Source: Hymenochaete sp. R1
Lineage: Eukaryota; Basidiomycota; Agaricomycetes; Hymenochaetales; Hymenochaetaceae
Reading direction: 5' to 3'
Length of the DNA: 64,000 nucleotides
Assembly: GCA_019400425.1 (NCBI GenBank)
Contig: JAFREE010000048.1
Location: forward strand, 1-64,000
How positions within the stretch are numbered: the first letter of the stretch is position 1; the number at the start of each line of letters is the position of its first letter. Both the position numbers and the translations under genes were made by a program. The notes under the pieces are model-generated. The model was not told the DNA's origin, did not search any database, and was given only the letters and a program-made list of their open reading frames with translations. Positions 23,917 through 35,381 of the stretch are shown one piece after another.

Positions 23917-26154
23917 AGTGAGATGTCCTGTGCGAGCGCGCATCTGTATTTCAGGTACTGACTTTATTCAACGCGTGCCTCGGGTGGTCAGTGCCAACGG
24001 AGACGGCGCTTTATGAACAACTCGGCGTCGAATACAATGCCTCCACAGGTGCGCCTCTATTCTCGTCCACGGTCTTCTCTTCCGTTGTCAAAGAACGTCA
24101 ATGAATCACCGTCACAGATACGATCAAGAAGGCATATTACAAAAAGGTGCGTCATGATTCCCAGCCTCTCCCTCAATCCACCCAGCTCATTTAAGTATTC
24201 ATGAATGACGACAGGCCATGAGACATCATCCCGTTAGTAGCCCTTATATTTGTAGCAACTATCGAACTAAAGCTTTGAACGGAACGTCTATCAATCAGGA
24301 CAAAGTATGTTCTCTTCCCTTTGTCTCCGTATCCGGGCTTGTGTTCACTATTCGGGTGCCCTTGCGCCTCCATCCGGCTATTCTATAGAATCCTGATGAC
24401 CCGGAGGCGAGCGCAAAGTTCCAAGAGATAGGTTTTGCGTGAGCTCTCCTATATGGCGATCTTAAAGCTCGCCCACTGATCCTATTCTCAAATTCAGGTA
24501 TGAAATCCTATCGGACCCACAAAAGCGCGGAATATACGATGAGCATGGACTGGAAGGCGTCACAGGAGGTGGTAGGGGAGGCGACGGACCTAATGTCAAC
24601 GATCTGTTCGCAGATCTCTTTGGTGGTGGCGGCGGTTTCTCTTTTGCGTTCGGTCCTGGGATGGGCTCGGGCGGACGCGCTCGAGGGAACGAAGACTCGA
24701 TCATCCCGTATGAGGTCACACTGGAAGATCTATACAACGGAAAGCACGTCAAAATGAATATAGAAAAGGAGATCTTGTGTGCGGGGTGCTCGGGGTGAGT
24801 TTTGATCTCATTCAAGTCGTTCCGGATACCGGGGACGCTCACCAGGGGGTTAGGACGGGAGCGAAAGGTGGGGCAAAAGCGAAGCAATGTACGAAGTGCA
24901 ACGGAAAGGGTTGGACGATCTCAACAGTACCTGTGAGTATCCATAGGCATTTTGCACCATTCTCCGGGAAATAACATACTCTCAGCTTGGACCATCAATG
25001 TTCACCCAGCAGAGGGTCATGTGCGAAATGTGTGAAGGAAACGGTGAAAAGTTCCGTGAAAAGGATAGGTGAGGATCGTCGCTGTTTGCTTTTAGTGTTC
25101 CAATAGCATTGATCAAAATCCGAAATCTTACTAGGTGCAAGAAGTGCAAGAGCAAAAAAACTGTCAAAGAGAAGAAACGTTTAGAAATATTCATCGAGAA
25201 AGGTATGACCGACAGGCAACGGATCGTCCTCAGCGGTGAAGGTGACCAAGCGGTAAATCCAATTCTCTTGATTTACATTATTTTCACCCCCGCTGAGTGA
25301 ATCTTTCGACTCTGCCAGCCCGACGCTCCCGCCGGCGATGTCATTTTTGTTCTCAAAGAACAACATCATGATGCTTTCCAGCGCTCTGGTACCGACCTCC
25401 TCGCCAAAGTCTCCATAACACTCTCCGAGGCTTTGACTGGATTTTCTCGCGTCATCCTCACGCACCTTGACGGGCGAGGTATTGAGCTTGCTATTCCGCC
25501 GGGGAGTAAGGTGATCAAACCTGGAGATACAATTGTCCTGAAAGGAGAGGGGATGCCGACGTACAAAAACCCGGATGCGAAGGGCGACTTGTATGTGGTA
25601 TTCGATGTTGAATTCCCTGAGAAGGGTTGGGCAAATAATGTTGATAAGGCAGTAAGTTCCGCGGGTCTTTAATTGTTGTTCCTACCATGATTGACTCCAC
25701 GCATTGTCTTTCTATTTCGAAAATTCGACTTTTCAACTCGTGGTCTCTTGTGGTTATTCAGGCTCTCGCTGCCCTCCTCCCTCCAAAGAAGCCCGACTTG
25801 GACCCACGGCCACAAGTTGTTGACACCCCTGCGTTCGCCGACGCAGACCCCGCCTCTGTGCGTGCGCGTTCCTTCGTCTTCAGCCCTCCCCCTCCCTACG
25901 CTCGCAGGGCAGCAGGAGCAGGGGAAGGGCCTCTTCCTCGCGACGGTATTGACGCTGACTTCCTGAACCGATCCGCTTATTCTGCTTTTCAGTTTGGTGC
26001 CGACGAGGATGAGGAAGACGTGTGGACGGATGACGACGACGACGACGAGGAAGATGAGGAGGATATGTTTTATGGTATGGGCGCGGGAGGGCCTGGAGTG
26101 GCTGGAGGGAGAGGGGGAAGGGGTCCGCCGGGGCCAGAGTGTCAGACTCAGTGA
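23917..26154 (+). CDS. Type I DnaJ co-chaperone (Ydj1/Xdj1-like), start codon split by intron
   Basis: This is a J-protein that delivers clients to Hsp70. Domains in order are: J domain (TALYEQLGVEYNAST, KKAYYKK, AMRHHP-DK), a short Gly/Phe region (FADLFGGGGGFSF), four CxxC zinc motifs (CAGC, CTKC, CEMC, CKKC), the client-binding C-terminal domain, and an acidic Asp/Glu-rich tail. There is no CaaX prenylation box. The fourth zinc motif lacks the usual Gly (CKKCKSKK). No ATG precedes the J domain in frame, but an intron at 23918-23991 would join A to TG. Its donor is GTGAGA, its branch TACTGAC and its acceptor CAG, and the result is MPTETALYEQ. The HPD motif is assembled from an 18-nt exon (24215-24232) and a 6-nt exon (24299-24304, GACAAA). 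There are at least ten introns. Chaperone family is certain; the split start is inference. Confidence 0.9.
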
Positions 26155-27254
26155 TCGCGGCGGTTCAACTATCTTCATCTTCATATTCCTCGGTGTCGCC
26201 ATCCTGGTCGCCTCGCTGGCCCCAGCCACGAAACGCTCTGTTCTCGTCCTCTTGTCCGTCCGTCCATCATTTGCGTATCTTTGCTCTCTACTCACGTTCG
26301 CTATACCCCCACTCACGACTAGCCATTATAACCCAACTCTGTTATCGCATGTTCACACAATACCTTACGCTCAGCAGCCCTATCTTGGCATATTGACATA
26401 GATCTCACCTATCCATAGCCGTCTTGACACAGCCTTTGAATCAGCATTGCCTGCCTAAACGGATCGGTCACAACTGGACAACCCCACGAACTTTTGCTTT
26501 GGGACATGTGTTGTGGGCCACACTATTGAATAAAGAAATTCCAGTTATGACGGGAGTGAACAAGTCTCAAAGTAGATAAAGAGCGTCATTACTTTCTGTT
26601 TGAGATACTAAAAAATAACATAGATTACTTAACATATCTACTCTTTTTTCCCGTCTTATCTTGGAGGAAACTCATTCGAATTATTTTGAGAGATAGCTGT
26701 TCAATGGCTTGGACAACAGCAACCTCGCCTCGTCTTTTCTTTCAAGCATCTGATGCCTATGACGTGTACCTTAGTAGACGTACGCCTGTCTATAAGCAAG
26801 GCTCGGAGGCGATGCTCGTCATCATGGATGAAAATACACTTGGAGCACCGTATCACAAAATTTAAACCAGAATCCAACTTCCACTCTCACGCGTACGTGC
26901 ATCCACAGTTGGCCATACCGCTCACAGCTCGACGTAAAGTCCCTCTGAGACTGGAATAGCTATTCGTTATACATATCATTGCCAATAATCCATACCCACC
27001 ATATACAGAAAAGAACTGGGTTCAAAGAAACGTAACGGCGAGATAACACCAGAATATTATAATAAGAGTAAGAGTAACGTTTACGATTGAGTGGTGGTAT
27101 AAAGAAATGCCAGCGAGATACCAAATAAAGAGGAGCTGAACACTGGAGTAGGAGATGGGTTTGTGCACGCGTGTAGAAAGTGGGGAAAACGGGCGAGGGA
27201 ATTGACATTGAGAACAAGGGAGAAGATCGGAAAATAAAGGAGAAAGGAGAGAGC
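26155..27254. other. Convergent 3' interval
   Basis: This 1.1 kb lies between the stop codons of the DnaJ gene (+) and MGM1 (-). It is AT-rich around 26500-26650. Nothing coding was recognised. Confidence 0.5.
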
Positions 27255-30200
27255 TCAGAACATCCCCCCGAAGAGACCCTTCGGCCTTCGAGCCGTCGGT
27301 TGTGTGTCTTTCCGGAGACTCGTTAAGCTGTTCAACTGCTTCATGATCTACAGTATCCAAGAAAAAATCAGTTAGTAAAGCGCGACGTGCGCCATGAAGA
27401 ATGCAGGAATGAAGAGAAACGCACCTCTTCGAGTTTGTCCTTCCGATCTTGTAATTCTAGATGCACCTTGATGTCGGGGTTTTCCTTCGCGAACGCAACA
27501 ATCTCCTTCCGATCAAGGTTATAAATAAGGCGTGAATCAATCTCTCGAGGGAACTACGGCCGATACGTTAGTCCAATTTACCGGAAAAATACTTTGCTGT
27601 TGAAGGAAAGGCATTTGAATGATAGGACAGAAACGCACCTCGTACAAGAAATGATCCAGCAATTCGATGTTTATGAACATCGCAGATGTATAGGCGAGCT
27701 TCTCAGCGACGACGTCGAGGAATGCTTCCGGGCATAAAATGTCGTTCGCCGGACCACCCTTGCATCGCTTCGACTTAAGAAGCTGGGCACGCATCTTTAG
27801 AATCATGATACGGTCGTTATAAGCTTGGGCATGTTTGGCTGCGTGGAAGGAAAGTTTTATCGCTGGTTAATACAGGATAGGCATGGGGCAGTGATATGTG
27901 ATCTTACCATCGAGCATTTGCGCCGCGCTGTATTTGTAGTGCACTTCCTCCTCCTCCGGGGAGACAGGCTCCCCACTTCCTTGGGCCAATATCCTCTGTC
28001 TTCTCCTTTCATTTTCTTTCTCCTCTACACCCTTCACATACCCCATTAACCCATTCAAGCGCCTCGACCCGCCCACCCTGTCCCGAATCTCCCTCACCTT
28101 CCTTTCAATCTCGCCAATCTCCTTCTCGACGCTCTCCACAGCCTTTGTCCGACCGCTCTCCCACTCCCGTCCGTCCACCTCAATTTCTTGTTCGTATTTG
28201 AATGGCTTAATGCAGTTTTCCACCTGATCAGCCGTCATTCCTACTCGATCCCTTAGGATGGCATGACCGAAGCCAATGATCCGCTCTGCGGCACGCGGGT
28301 GATGACCAAAAGGCTCACCCTGTGCGAGACTATCCACTAAACTCCTTAACGCATCCGCCACTAGTATTGTCGAGTCACGTCCTACGCCGCTTTTCGTTAG
28401 CAATGACGACGCCGTGCTGAGTTTGTAACGCCAATATGGTTCCACTATTGACTCTGCCTTCACCTTAGTGTCTGCTCCTAACGCACAAAGCTCCCTCACA
28501 CGCGAGTCAGACCAGTACAACTCCTCCATGACATCCATGACGCGGTCATTGAGCATTTCCTTGAGCTTCGACCGTAGTTGCGGACGAGTGAACTGGCTCG
28601 AAGCGTACTCGCGGAAACGTGCTTTAAGTGTGTCGACGGTTTCGGCTACGTATGACTCTGCTGAAATGCGCCGGTCGTTGTAGAGAACTTTGAATTGGTA
28701 CGTTGCGTCTTCGAGCTCACGTTGCACGGCGTGAGTGATGCCATGTAGTGATGACGCCATAGACGACTCGAGCACTTGCATAAGACGCCGTCGGAGTGTT
28801 GAGGTACCAGTCATGAGGGAAGAGGAGGTACCAAAGATTTCCTTATGCGCGCCGAAGAAATCATCCTCGGTCCGACGGACCATCTCGCCTGTCGATTCGT
28901 TGCGTGACTTCTTTGCGGACTTGCACACAACGCCGACGTAGCCTAAGTGCAGGGGATATCGATTGCCACTTAGAATCTTTGCACCTTGCTCAGGCGGAAC
29001 GAGGTCCATTTTCGTCATCACACCAATGGTGCGCATTCCTAACGGATCCACTTTTCGACTCGCCCTCAACGCAGGACTGTTCGCAAGATCGACGTCTGCT
29101 GCACACACAGCTAGAATTAAGTTTGGTTCCATGATGTACTTCTCACAAAGACCGGCGATCTTCTCCTTCAAGTCTTCGGGCTGGTCCATGGAAGTAATTT
29201 GAATGTATCCTGGAAGATCGATCATAGTCAAATCGGGAACGTTGGGAGAGTATATTCGGAGGTCGATGGGTTCGTCGGAAACGCACTCGGACGCGGGAAC
29301 GGCGAGGTTGAGATCGGTGAGGACCTTTTGGATTTGCGAAAAATCGTGTATGCGACCGAGCCCAAGAGCAGGAAACTCGCCGTATTCGGCGGATTTGGAG
29401 CCTGGAGCGGCAGGTGTGTGAACCAGCGTTAGTTCAATGGGTCTACGGGTGACCATGTTGTTCCCTCTGGTTAAAGTACTTAATCAGTATTTAGAACGGA
29501 GAGAAAAAACTCAGTCTCGCACTTCGGTAAGAATTCATGTCCCACAATTGCTTCTAATACGGAACTCTTTCCCGTGCTTTGTGACCCGATTACAACAATG
29601 CTCGGAAGCTTCAACGCGTCATTCTGGTCGATCTCCAACAACATGGACCGAATGCCGATAAGCTTTTTCGTTAATAACATAAGCTCATTAGATTGTATCG
29701 AACCGCCTTCCTTTGAATCTTCAGGCGAATACGAGGGAGCGGCGAGTGTTGCTGCCATGAGAGCAGCCAGAGCAGCATCGTCTCCTCCATTCGGACTTCT
29801 CCCGTTTGAGCTATTCTGTTCCGTGTTGCCCCCATCGTTGTCATTCCGTCTCCGCTCACTTGATGCAAACAAATCTTTGAGGAAATCCGGTGTTTCGAGT
29901 TCTGAAAACCTCGACTGGGCCATCTTTAAACCGTCAGAAGCCGACCCGAACACGTCCGACGCTGTCTCCTGGACACTCGACATCCATCCGCTCGTCTTTT
30001 GCTTCAGTTCTGCCGATCAAACGATCTTGATTCAGCTACGCAGGCCTCTACACGCATTCTCAGTCAAGAGGCGCACCTTCAAGCTTGTAATTTGCATACC
30101 CCAACGCCCCTGCCCCGACCGTCGCACCAGCGACCGGAACCCGGAATGCCCTCGCAGCAAAGCGCGGTATACTCGAGTATGATAATGCCCTGACATGCAT

Positions 30201-30365
30201 ACGCCGAAAACTGGACGAGTGAAGGTGCGGAGAGAAGACGTTTGGGCGAGCGCGGAGTTGTTGCGAGGCGAAAGGGAAGGGCCTGAAAGCAGAATATGAG
30301 GCAGTTGATGAGGAGAGTTGACGGTGTAGAGGTCCCGTGCGAGCGAGCATGCGGAAGGTGACCAT
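27255..30365 (-). CDS. MGM1: Mitochondrial inner-membrane dynamin GTPase (Mgm1/OPA1)
   Basis: Mgm1 fuses mitochondrial inner membranes and shapes cristae. The N-terminus (from [11 protein letters not shown]) is Arg/Ser/Phe-rich, as expected for a mitochondrial presequence. It is followed by a Gly/Ala-rich hydrophobic stretch ([20 protein letters not shown]), the likely membrane anchor and processing region. The GTPase has G1 [10 protein letters not shown], the switch segment [12 protein letters not shown]3 DLPG and G4 TKMD. The middle and GED-like regions follow. The last exons spell EFLDVV-free, family-typical [13 protein letters not shown] and end GLFGGMF at 27257-27255. G1 and the switch lie on separate exons (intron near 29457-29520). 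Start chosen as the first ATG; the longer frame to 30467 opens with TTG. It is divergent from the HIT-finger gene. Confidence 0.93.
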
Positions 30366-30707
30366 GTTGAGCAGACTCAACGACAGGTTTGAGGCGTCGC
30401 TGTCGTCGGATGGTGCGGGATGAGCGTAAACTCTGCTGGCGTGACTTGAGATTGCTTTTGAGGACAAAGGCTAGCTGTGCACTCAGAGATCAAGAGTACC
30501 GTCTTTCCGAACAATTCAAGCTGCAGCCGCAGTGAAGCTGACGGTCGAGAACGAGGCGGCAACGGATGTGTTGGGAGGGGGAGGGAGACCGTGACGAAAG
30601 TCTTCGGCACGCGCTTCGAGTTACACCCGCGACGGCGCCGACAACGGTACCAAAGAGGTGCGACAGGCTCTTCTGCTCCTGACCACTACGATCCCCTCGA
30701 CTTCAAT
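30366..30707. promoter_or_regulatory. Divergent 5' region of MGM1 and the HIT-finger gene
   Basis: This 342-bp space lies between two start codons on opposite strands. No CACGTG box was seen. It is assigned as a shared promoter by position only. Confidence 0.35.
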
Positions 30708-31456
30708 ATGGCTACAGATCGAAAACAACGTACGTTTATTAGAAGAGGATATGCACTTATAACGAATAACTTCCAATTGCTGAAGCAGCTCGCCGAAAGA
30801 CCCAAGCTTCTCATAACCAGGGGCTCTCCCCCGAACTTATTCAGAAGCGTATAAAACGGCATCTAGATGAACTAGAGGTATGCCGCACAGTTTTGGAAGA
30901 CGCACGCCAGATAATTCATTAAATATTGCTCGTATTTCGCTCAGCGGACAAACTACACCGAACCCACCATTTCCATCGCAGGTATCTCTTATGGCGAAGA
31001 CGGCATGAGTGCCCGAGGACGTGCCCGGGAGACCATTTCTGACAAGAAAGTGTGGAAGGAACCAACAGGCTCCAAATCCGCGCAGGGAACTGGAACAGAC
31101 AAGCGCAAGAAGGTGCAATCGAAAAACGTACGGGATGCACTGGTGTATCGGAAGAATCTGGCTACACTCATCGAGGAGTCAGTGAGTGCTTCTGCTATCT
31201 CTTCCATCATGACGTTGTTTACAATATTGATTACAATCTACGATAATCGCGCACGTAGGGCATACAAAATCTCCCACCCTCCGTCCCAACGTATCTCACC
31301 GCAGCCGCACCCCCTCCAGTCGAACCTGCTCGTCCCCTCTGTACCGTTTGCGGCTATTGGGGCCACTACAAATGCATGCGTTGCTCTATGGCGTTCTGCA
31401 GCAAAAACTGCGAAGTGACACATAACGAAACACGTTGCGAACGAAGGCTTTACTGA
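30708..31456 (+). CDS. VPS71: HIT-type zinc finger protein, Vps71/ZNHIT1-like
   Basis: This is probably the SWR1 chromatin-remodelling subunit that helps exchange H2A for H2A.Z. The C-terminal HIT finger is complete: CTVCGYWGHYKCMRC, then CSKNC and HNETRC, with the stop a few residues later. Before it come a basic region and the family-typical helix KRIKRHLDELERTNY. Hand splicing gives four exons, with introns after codon stem CAAC near 30730, after DELE near 30877, and after EES near 31189. The second ends just before CGGACAAAC near 30942. The first coding exon is only about 22 nt, so the start is less sure than the rest. The stop codon is 59 bp from the convergent stop of the next gene. Confidence 0.85.
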
Positions 31457-31515
31457 CTCCAGACGGTTTGGTCAAAACTTTTGTATGTTTCCATTTCTCG
31501 AGAACAGAGGCAAAT

Positions 31516-32967
31516 TCAGCCAGCGAGCTTCTTTTTGAAGTGCTCCTTCACTTCATCGGATCCATCACCGACAAGGTCAGGGAGCCAAAAAGCCTGGAAA
31601 TTGCTATCAGCACGCATTCTCTTACAAATTTTGTGTCCCGCTCACAAGCTCATTTCCCGCCGTCGCCATCATCATGTATCGCGGGTTGAACCTCACACAC
31701 CTCGATGGCCCAGGATGCCCATCCAAAGCTGTCACCGGCTTCCTCACTTCAGGTCTCCTCTCCAAGTCCAGCGGCTGCCCCTCCAAATTCGGCAGGTTCT
31801 GCAGATCCCACACGCACACCTTTCCGTCAAGACTTCCACCGACGACGAACTTACTGTCAGGCGTCCACTTGACTTCCTCTCCACTGATGCCACGTACGGG
31901 GTTCAGAGAGAGGTTCGCGTTCATTTGCATTCGTTCCAGCCCAACATGGCCTTCCAGCTTTGCGAGCAAATGCCCCTCGAACGCGTCAAGGATGTAATGC
32001 GCGTTCCCACTCGTACCTACAAGTAGGTACTTCCCATTGCTCGAGAACGCGAGTGAGGTCATATAGATCTGTCGCGGAGGGAAAGATATGAGCTTAAGAA
32101 GCGGGTCGTCGAGTGTCATGGTCAAAAACGGCTCGTTGTCGAAGTTGTTCATGTCATATATCAGGATACGACAGAATGTGTTGAGCGCGACGGCGAAGAC
32201 GAGGCCAGAGCTATCGTATGCAACGAGCGGGCTTGAAGGGAGATGAAGAAGACCGCGGCATGCTGGCGAGCGGAGGTCCCATAATCGCACGGTTCGGTCG
32301 ACAGAAGCAGACATGAAGCCATCATCAGTGGGCGACATTTCCAACGAGACGACGCGCTCGGTGTGTCCTCGGAAGTACTGCAGGTATTTGTTATCGTGTA
32401 GTGAATGGTATCGGATGGTGTCGTCTTCTTTTGTAGAGGCATAGATGATGGCGCTGTCCTTATGGGTGAACCGTGGAAGGTCGACACCGTACTTTTTGGA
32501 ATAGAGCGTTTTCATGTGTCTAACCAGTACAACGCGCCCAGCGCAAAATCGAATGAGGGAAACTCGAATGATGACAAGGCCAATGACGACGTACATTCCT
32601 TTCCGACAGCTGTACAAGCGAAATGATTCATCGTCCGACGCAGTCACTAGAAACTCACCAAAGTCATCGCAACTCATGCCCGTGATCTGTCTGGGTAGTA
32701 CGCTTCTCGCGTTCCCCGCACTAGGAGACTGAGGAGGCGCTTGCGTAACAGCACCTTTGATGATCTTTGCTGGTTTGAGCTTACTCTGTCAAAGCGAAAT
32801 AAATCATTTTTTATCAACACGGTGATCATACCAGTTGAGTCCAAGGTTACACTTTGTATATAATTTGAAGTACGTACCAAGAGGGCCTCGGAGAGCGGCA
32901 TGGGCCCTGTCGGCTTTTCCGCATTTTGTGTAAGATTCGGCGATGGAGCTTGCCCAGCGCTCGCCAT
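31516..32967 (-). CDS. SWD2: WD-repeat protein Swd2/WDR82
   Basis: Swd2 is a shared subunit of the COMPASS histone H3K4 methyltransferase and, in yeast, of the cleavage and polyadenylation factor. The protein is a beta-propeller: the start MASAGQAPSP is followed by TGMSCDDFGEFLVTASDDE, YGVDLPRFTHKD, FRGHTERVVSLEMSP, and later repeats ending VRFNPRYMMMATAGNEL. The final exon supplies AFWLPDLVGDGSDEVKEH and stops at 31516. The GIHMKTLYSKKYG junction is restored across an intron near 32510-32605. Five or so exons. It is convergent with VPS71 (59 bp between stops) and divergent from RPB5. Confidence 0.93.
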
Positions 32968-33294
32968 CTAAACAGTCACTTTAATTTTCGTGAGATACAC
33001 TCGGTAATAAGTATAGTGGTGGAAGCCAGTGTAAAGGAACCAGAATGTTATTTTGAAAGCCTTGAATGACCCAGACGGACGTACTACTAAGAAGCTGACC
33101 GTGAGACTATCACTAGACTATCGCGTGGGTAACGTAAATTGCATACACGTGACAAAATGCGGTTCCGCTCAGCGGCTCAGCGAAATTGCGAGCACAAGTC
33201 TCAAGCTTGTTCTTTAACCACGACTTGGACCCGGAGACCGTCTCAACATCAACTTGAATAGGGGACTCACGCATCGGAGCGAAGAACTGTAACT
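32968..33294. promoter_or_regulatory. Divergent 5' region of SWD2 and RPB5 with CACGTG box
   Basis: This 327-bp space holds a CACGTGAC element at 33146-33153 (GTCACGTG on the other strand), matching the RTCACRTG bHLH site. The shared promoter role is inferred. Confidence 0.45.
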
Positions 33295-34382
33295 ATGGCA
33301 GACACTATCGGCGGACCAGAGGAGGCGGCGAGGCTATGGCGGGTAAATAGAACCATTCACGAGCTAGTCAAGGATAGGGTGCGTTCTTCATTCTTTGGAT
33401 CTCACCACAGTTGTGGTTGTGCTCACAGAACGCACGCATTCATGGTTATCTTCTTTCGAACCTCAAACGAACTCACTTGCAAATCGGAGGGTAGGGATAC
33501 CAAGTATCCGACGATGAGATCAACATGGACTTGGCCACCTTCAAAGCATCTTATGCTAACAATTCAGGCGCAGTCGAGTGCGTGTTGTCTTCATCTATTC
33601 ACTCCACCTTTCTATTTTATACGAAGGCTTACGCTCATACCTGCGTATCTTCGCAGCCGAAATCAGCTCAATTTCTTTACGAATAGCCAAACGGACCCAT
33701 CCGACCACATTTTCGTGTTCTTCACAGGAGAGAAGAGCGTTGGCGTCACTACGATGCGGAAGTGCGTTTTCTTCTATCACATTCCCCAATCCACAAAGAA
33801 GGCTCATACAAAGCTGACGTTGTGTCTAATCTAGGTTCGTCATGATCCTGGACGAAAAATCTATCAAAAATGGCATCATCATCTTCCCAAGCCATATGAC
33901 GCCCGCCGCTCGAAGAGTGTGTCTATCTATTTGCAACATATCATGTCACAAAATTTAACTGAAAATACGGAAATGCAGGTCATCAACAACATGGGCAAGG
34001 ACTTCCGGCTTGAAGAGTTCTCTGAGACCGATTTACTTGTCAACATCACCCGTCACATCCTCGTCCCGCATCACGAAGTCCTCCGCAGGGAAGAGAAAGC
34101 CGCTCTTCTAGAAAAATAGTACGTGCTTGGTTCTTCGTTGTTGTCGGTGTTCTTCCTCCACAGTCTCCAAGCTCAAATTCCTTTCCATAACTGCTCTATC
34201 GCGAGAAACATTTACTGACGTCTCTTGTTTCTATCAGCCGTCTTAAAGAGACCCAGCTTCCGCGCATTCAGCTCGCAGACCCCGTCGCGCGCTACTATGG
34301 TCTTGTACGCGGTACAGTTGTCAAGATCATTCGCCCTTCCGAGACGGCAGGCCGATACGCTAGCTACCGCATCGCATTTTAA
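33295..34382 (+). CDS. RPB5: RNA polymerase I/II/III subunit RPABC1 (Rpb5)
   Basis: Rpb5 is common to all three nuclear RNA polymerases and forms part of the lower jaw. The N-terminal jaw begins [20 protein letters not shown] and continues [17 protein letters not shown]. The C-terminal assembly domain contains [13 protein letters not shown] and the family hallmark [16 protein letters not shown] with a terminal SYRIAF. Six exons can be joined in frame. The second starts at GGATACCAAG near 33497, and the third starts after an acceptor near 33657. The length is close to the usual 210-215 aa. Confidence 0.95.
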
Positions 34383-35381
34383 AATTCTCTTTACTTGGTG
34401 ATCGGCTATTCAAAATAAAAGCTAATGGTTCGCGCGTTGGGCTTGGGCGTAGTGCGTTTGAAGTCTAGGGCACGTTAGAGCTAATTTCCGGATTGTCCGA
34501 ATCTGAGTTCGGATACCCTCCCGATGAGTTGTGTGGTTCCAGAGGTGAAGCAGAGCTAGTAGAGTGTCAATCCCAGGATCTCCGTTGGAATTCAGTTTCC
34601 AGTCTTTCGTCCTCCCCCCATCCTTGACCTCGCTTTCTTCACTTCGTTGAAGAACATGTGCGGCGTTCCGTCAACAGGTATCATTACATTAAATTGTTAT
34701 ATCATTACTTTGTCATATGTCGGTGAACGACGTCCGTGAGCCGCCATATCACCTCGGGCAGATCGTGAAGGCCAGCAGTACTAGTGTGAGTCAGGGAGAA
34801 TGAGCGGGACATTGACCGCAATCTGCCTTCAAATTCTTTCAAGGCTAAGCTTGTAGTGTGACTCGTGCATAAACGAAGCCAGTTTTTTTTGTATCAAGGT
34901 CCAAGGTAGTACTTAGTAAATCAAGTGAAGCGAATGCGAGCAATCCACTATTTTGAGGAACTTCAACGTTGAGTTGTTCTATGATTAAGCGTGAGTGTTG
35001 AGATAATATTAATGTCAGATCATGTATGGCCATTATTACATTCATTGAATGATTAATGGGTATACGAACGCATTCGTGTCGTACTCGTCGTCCACCGGCT
35101 CGGCATCGAGGCCGGACGACCGGACATGAAAGTTGGGGGACATTGCATTGGGTTACTACGATACAGAAGCTTGCGATTTCTTAAACGAGTAAGTAATAAA
35201 ATGAAAGGAGGTTGCGGCTCTATGAAAAGTCATCCAAACGACCTAGATCTCCAAAGAAAAGTAAAGAAAAGAAAAGAAAGACAAAGCAAAGAGGGAGGAC
35301 AGGCAAAGCGAGTATTAGAGAATAGTATGCGAAAAGTCAAATCATAATCACAACGTGTTGTTTGGTTTGGTGCCTATAAAC
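34383..35381. other. Convergent 3' interval
   Basis: This 1 kb lies between the stop codons of RPB5 (+) and Lon (-). It includes an A/G-rich stretch at about 35255-35310. No gene was recognised. Confidence 0.5.

Noticed and set aside
24233..24298. Retained intron as normal coding in the DnaJ J domain
   Set aside because: It has no stop, but it would break HPD into HPV; kept only as a possible alternative isoform.
30366..30467. N-terminal extension of Mgm1
   Set aside because: It would need a TTG start; the ATG at 30365 gives a good mitochondrial presequence.
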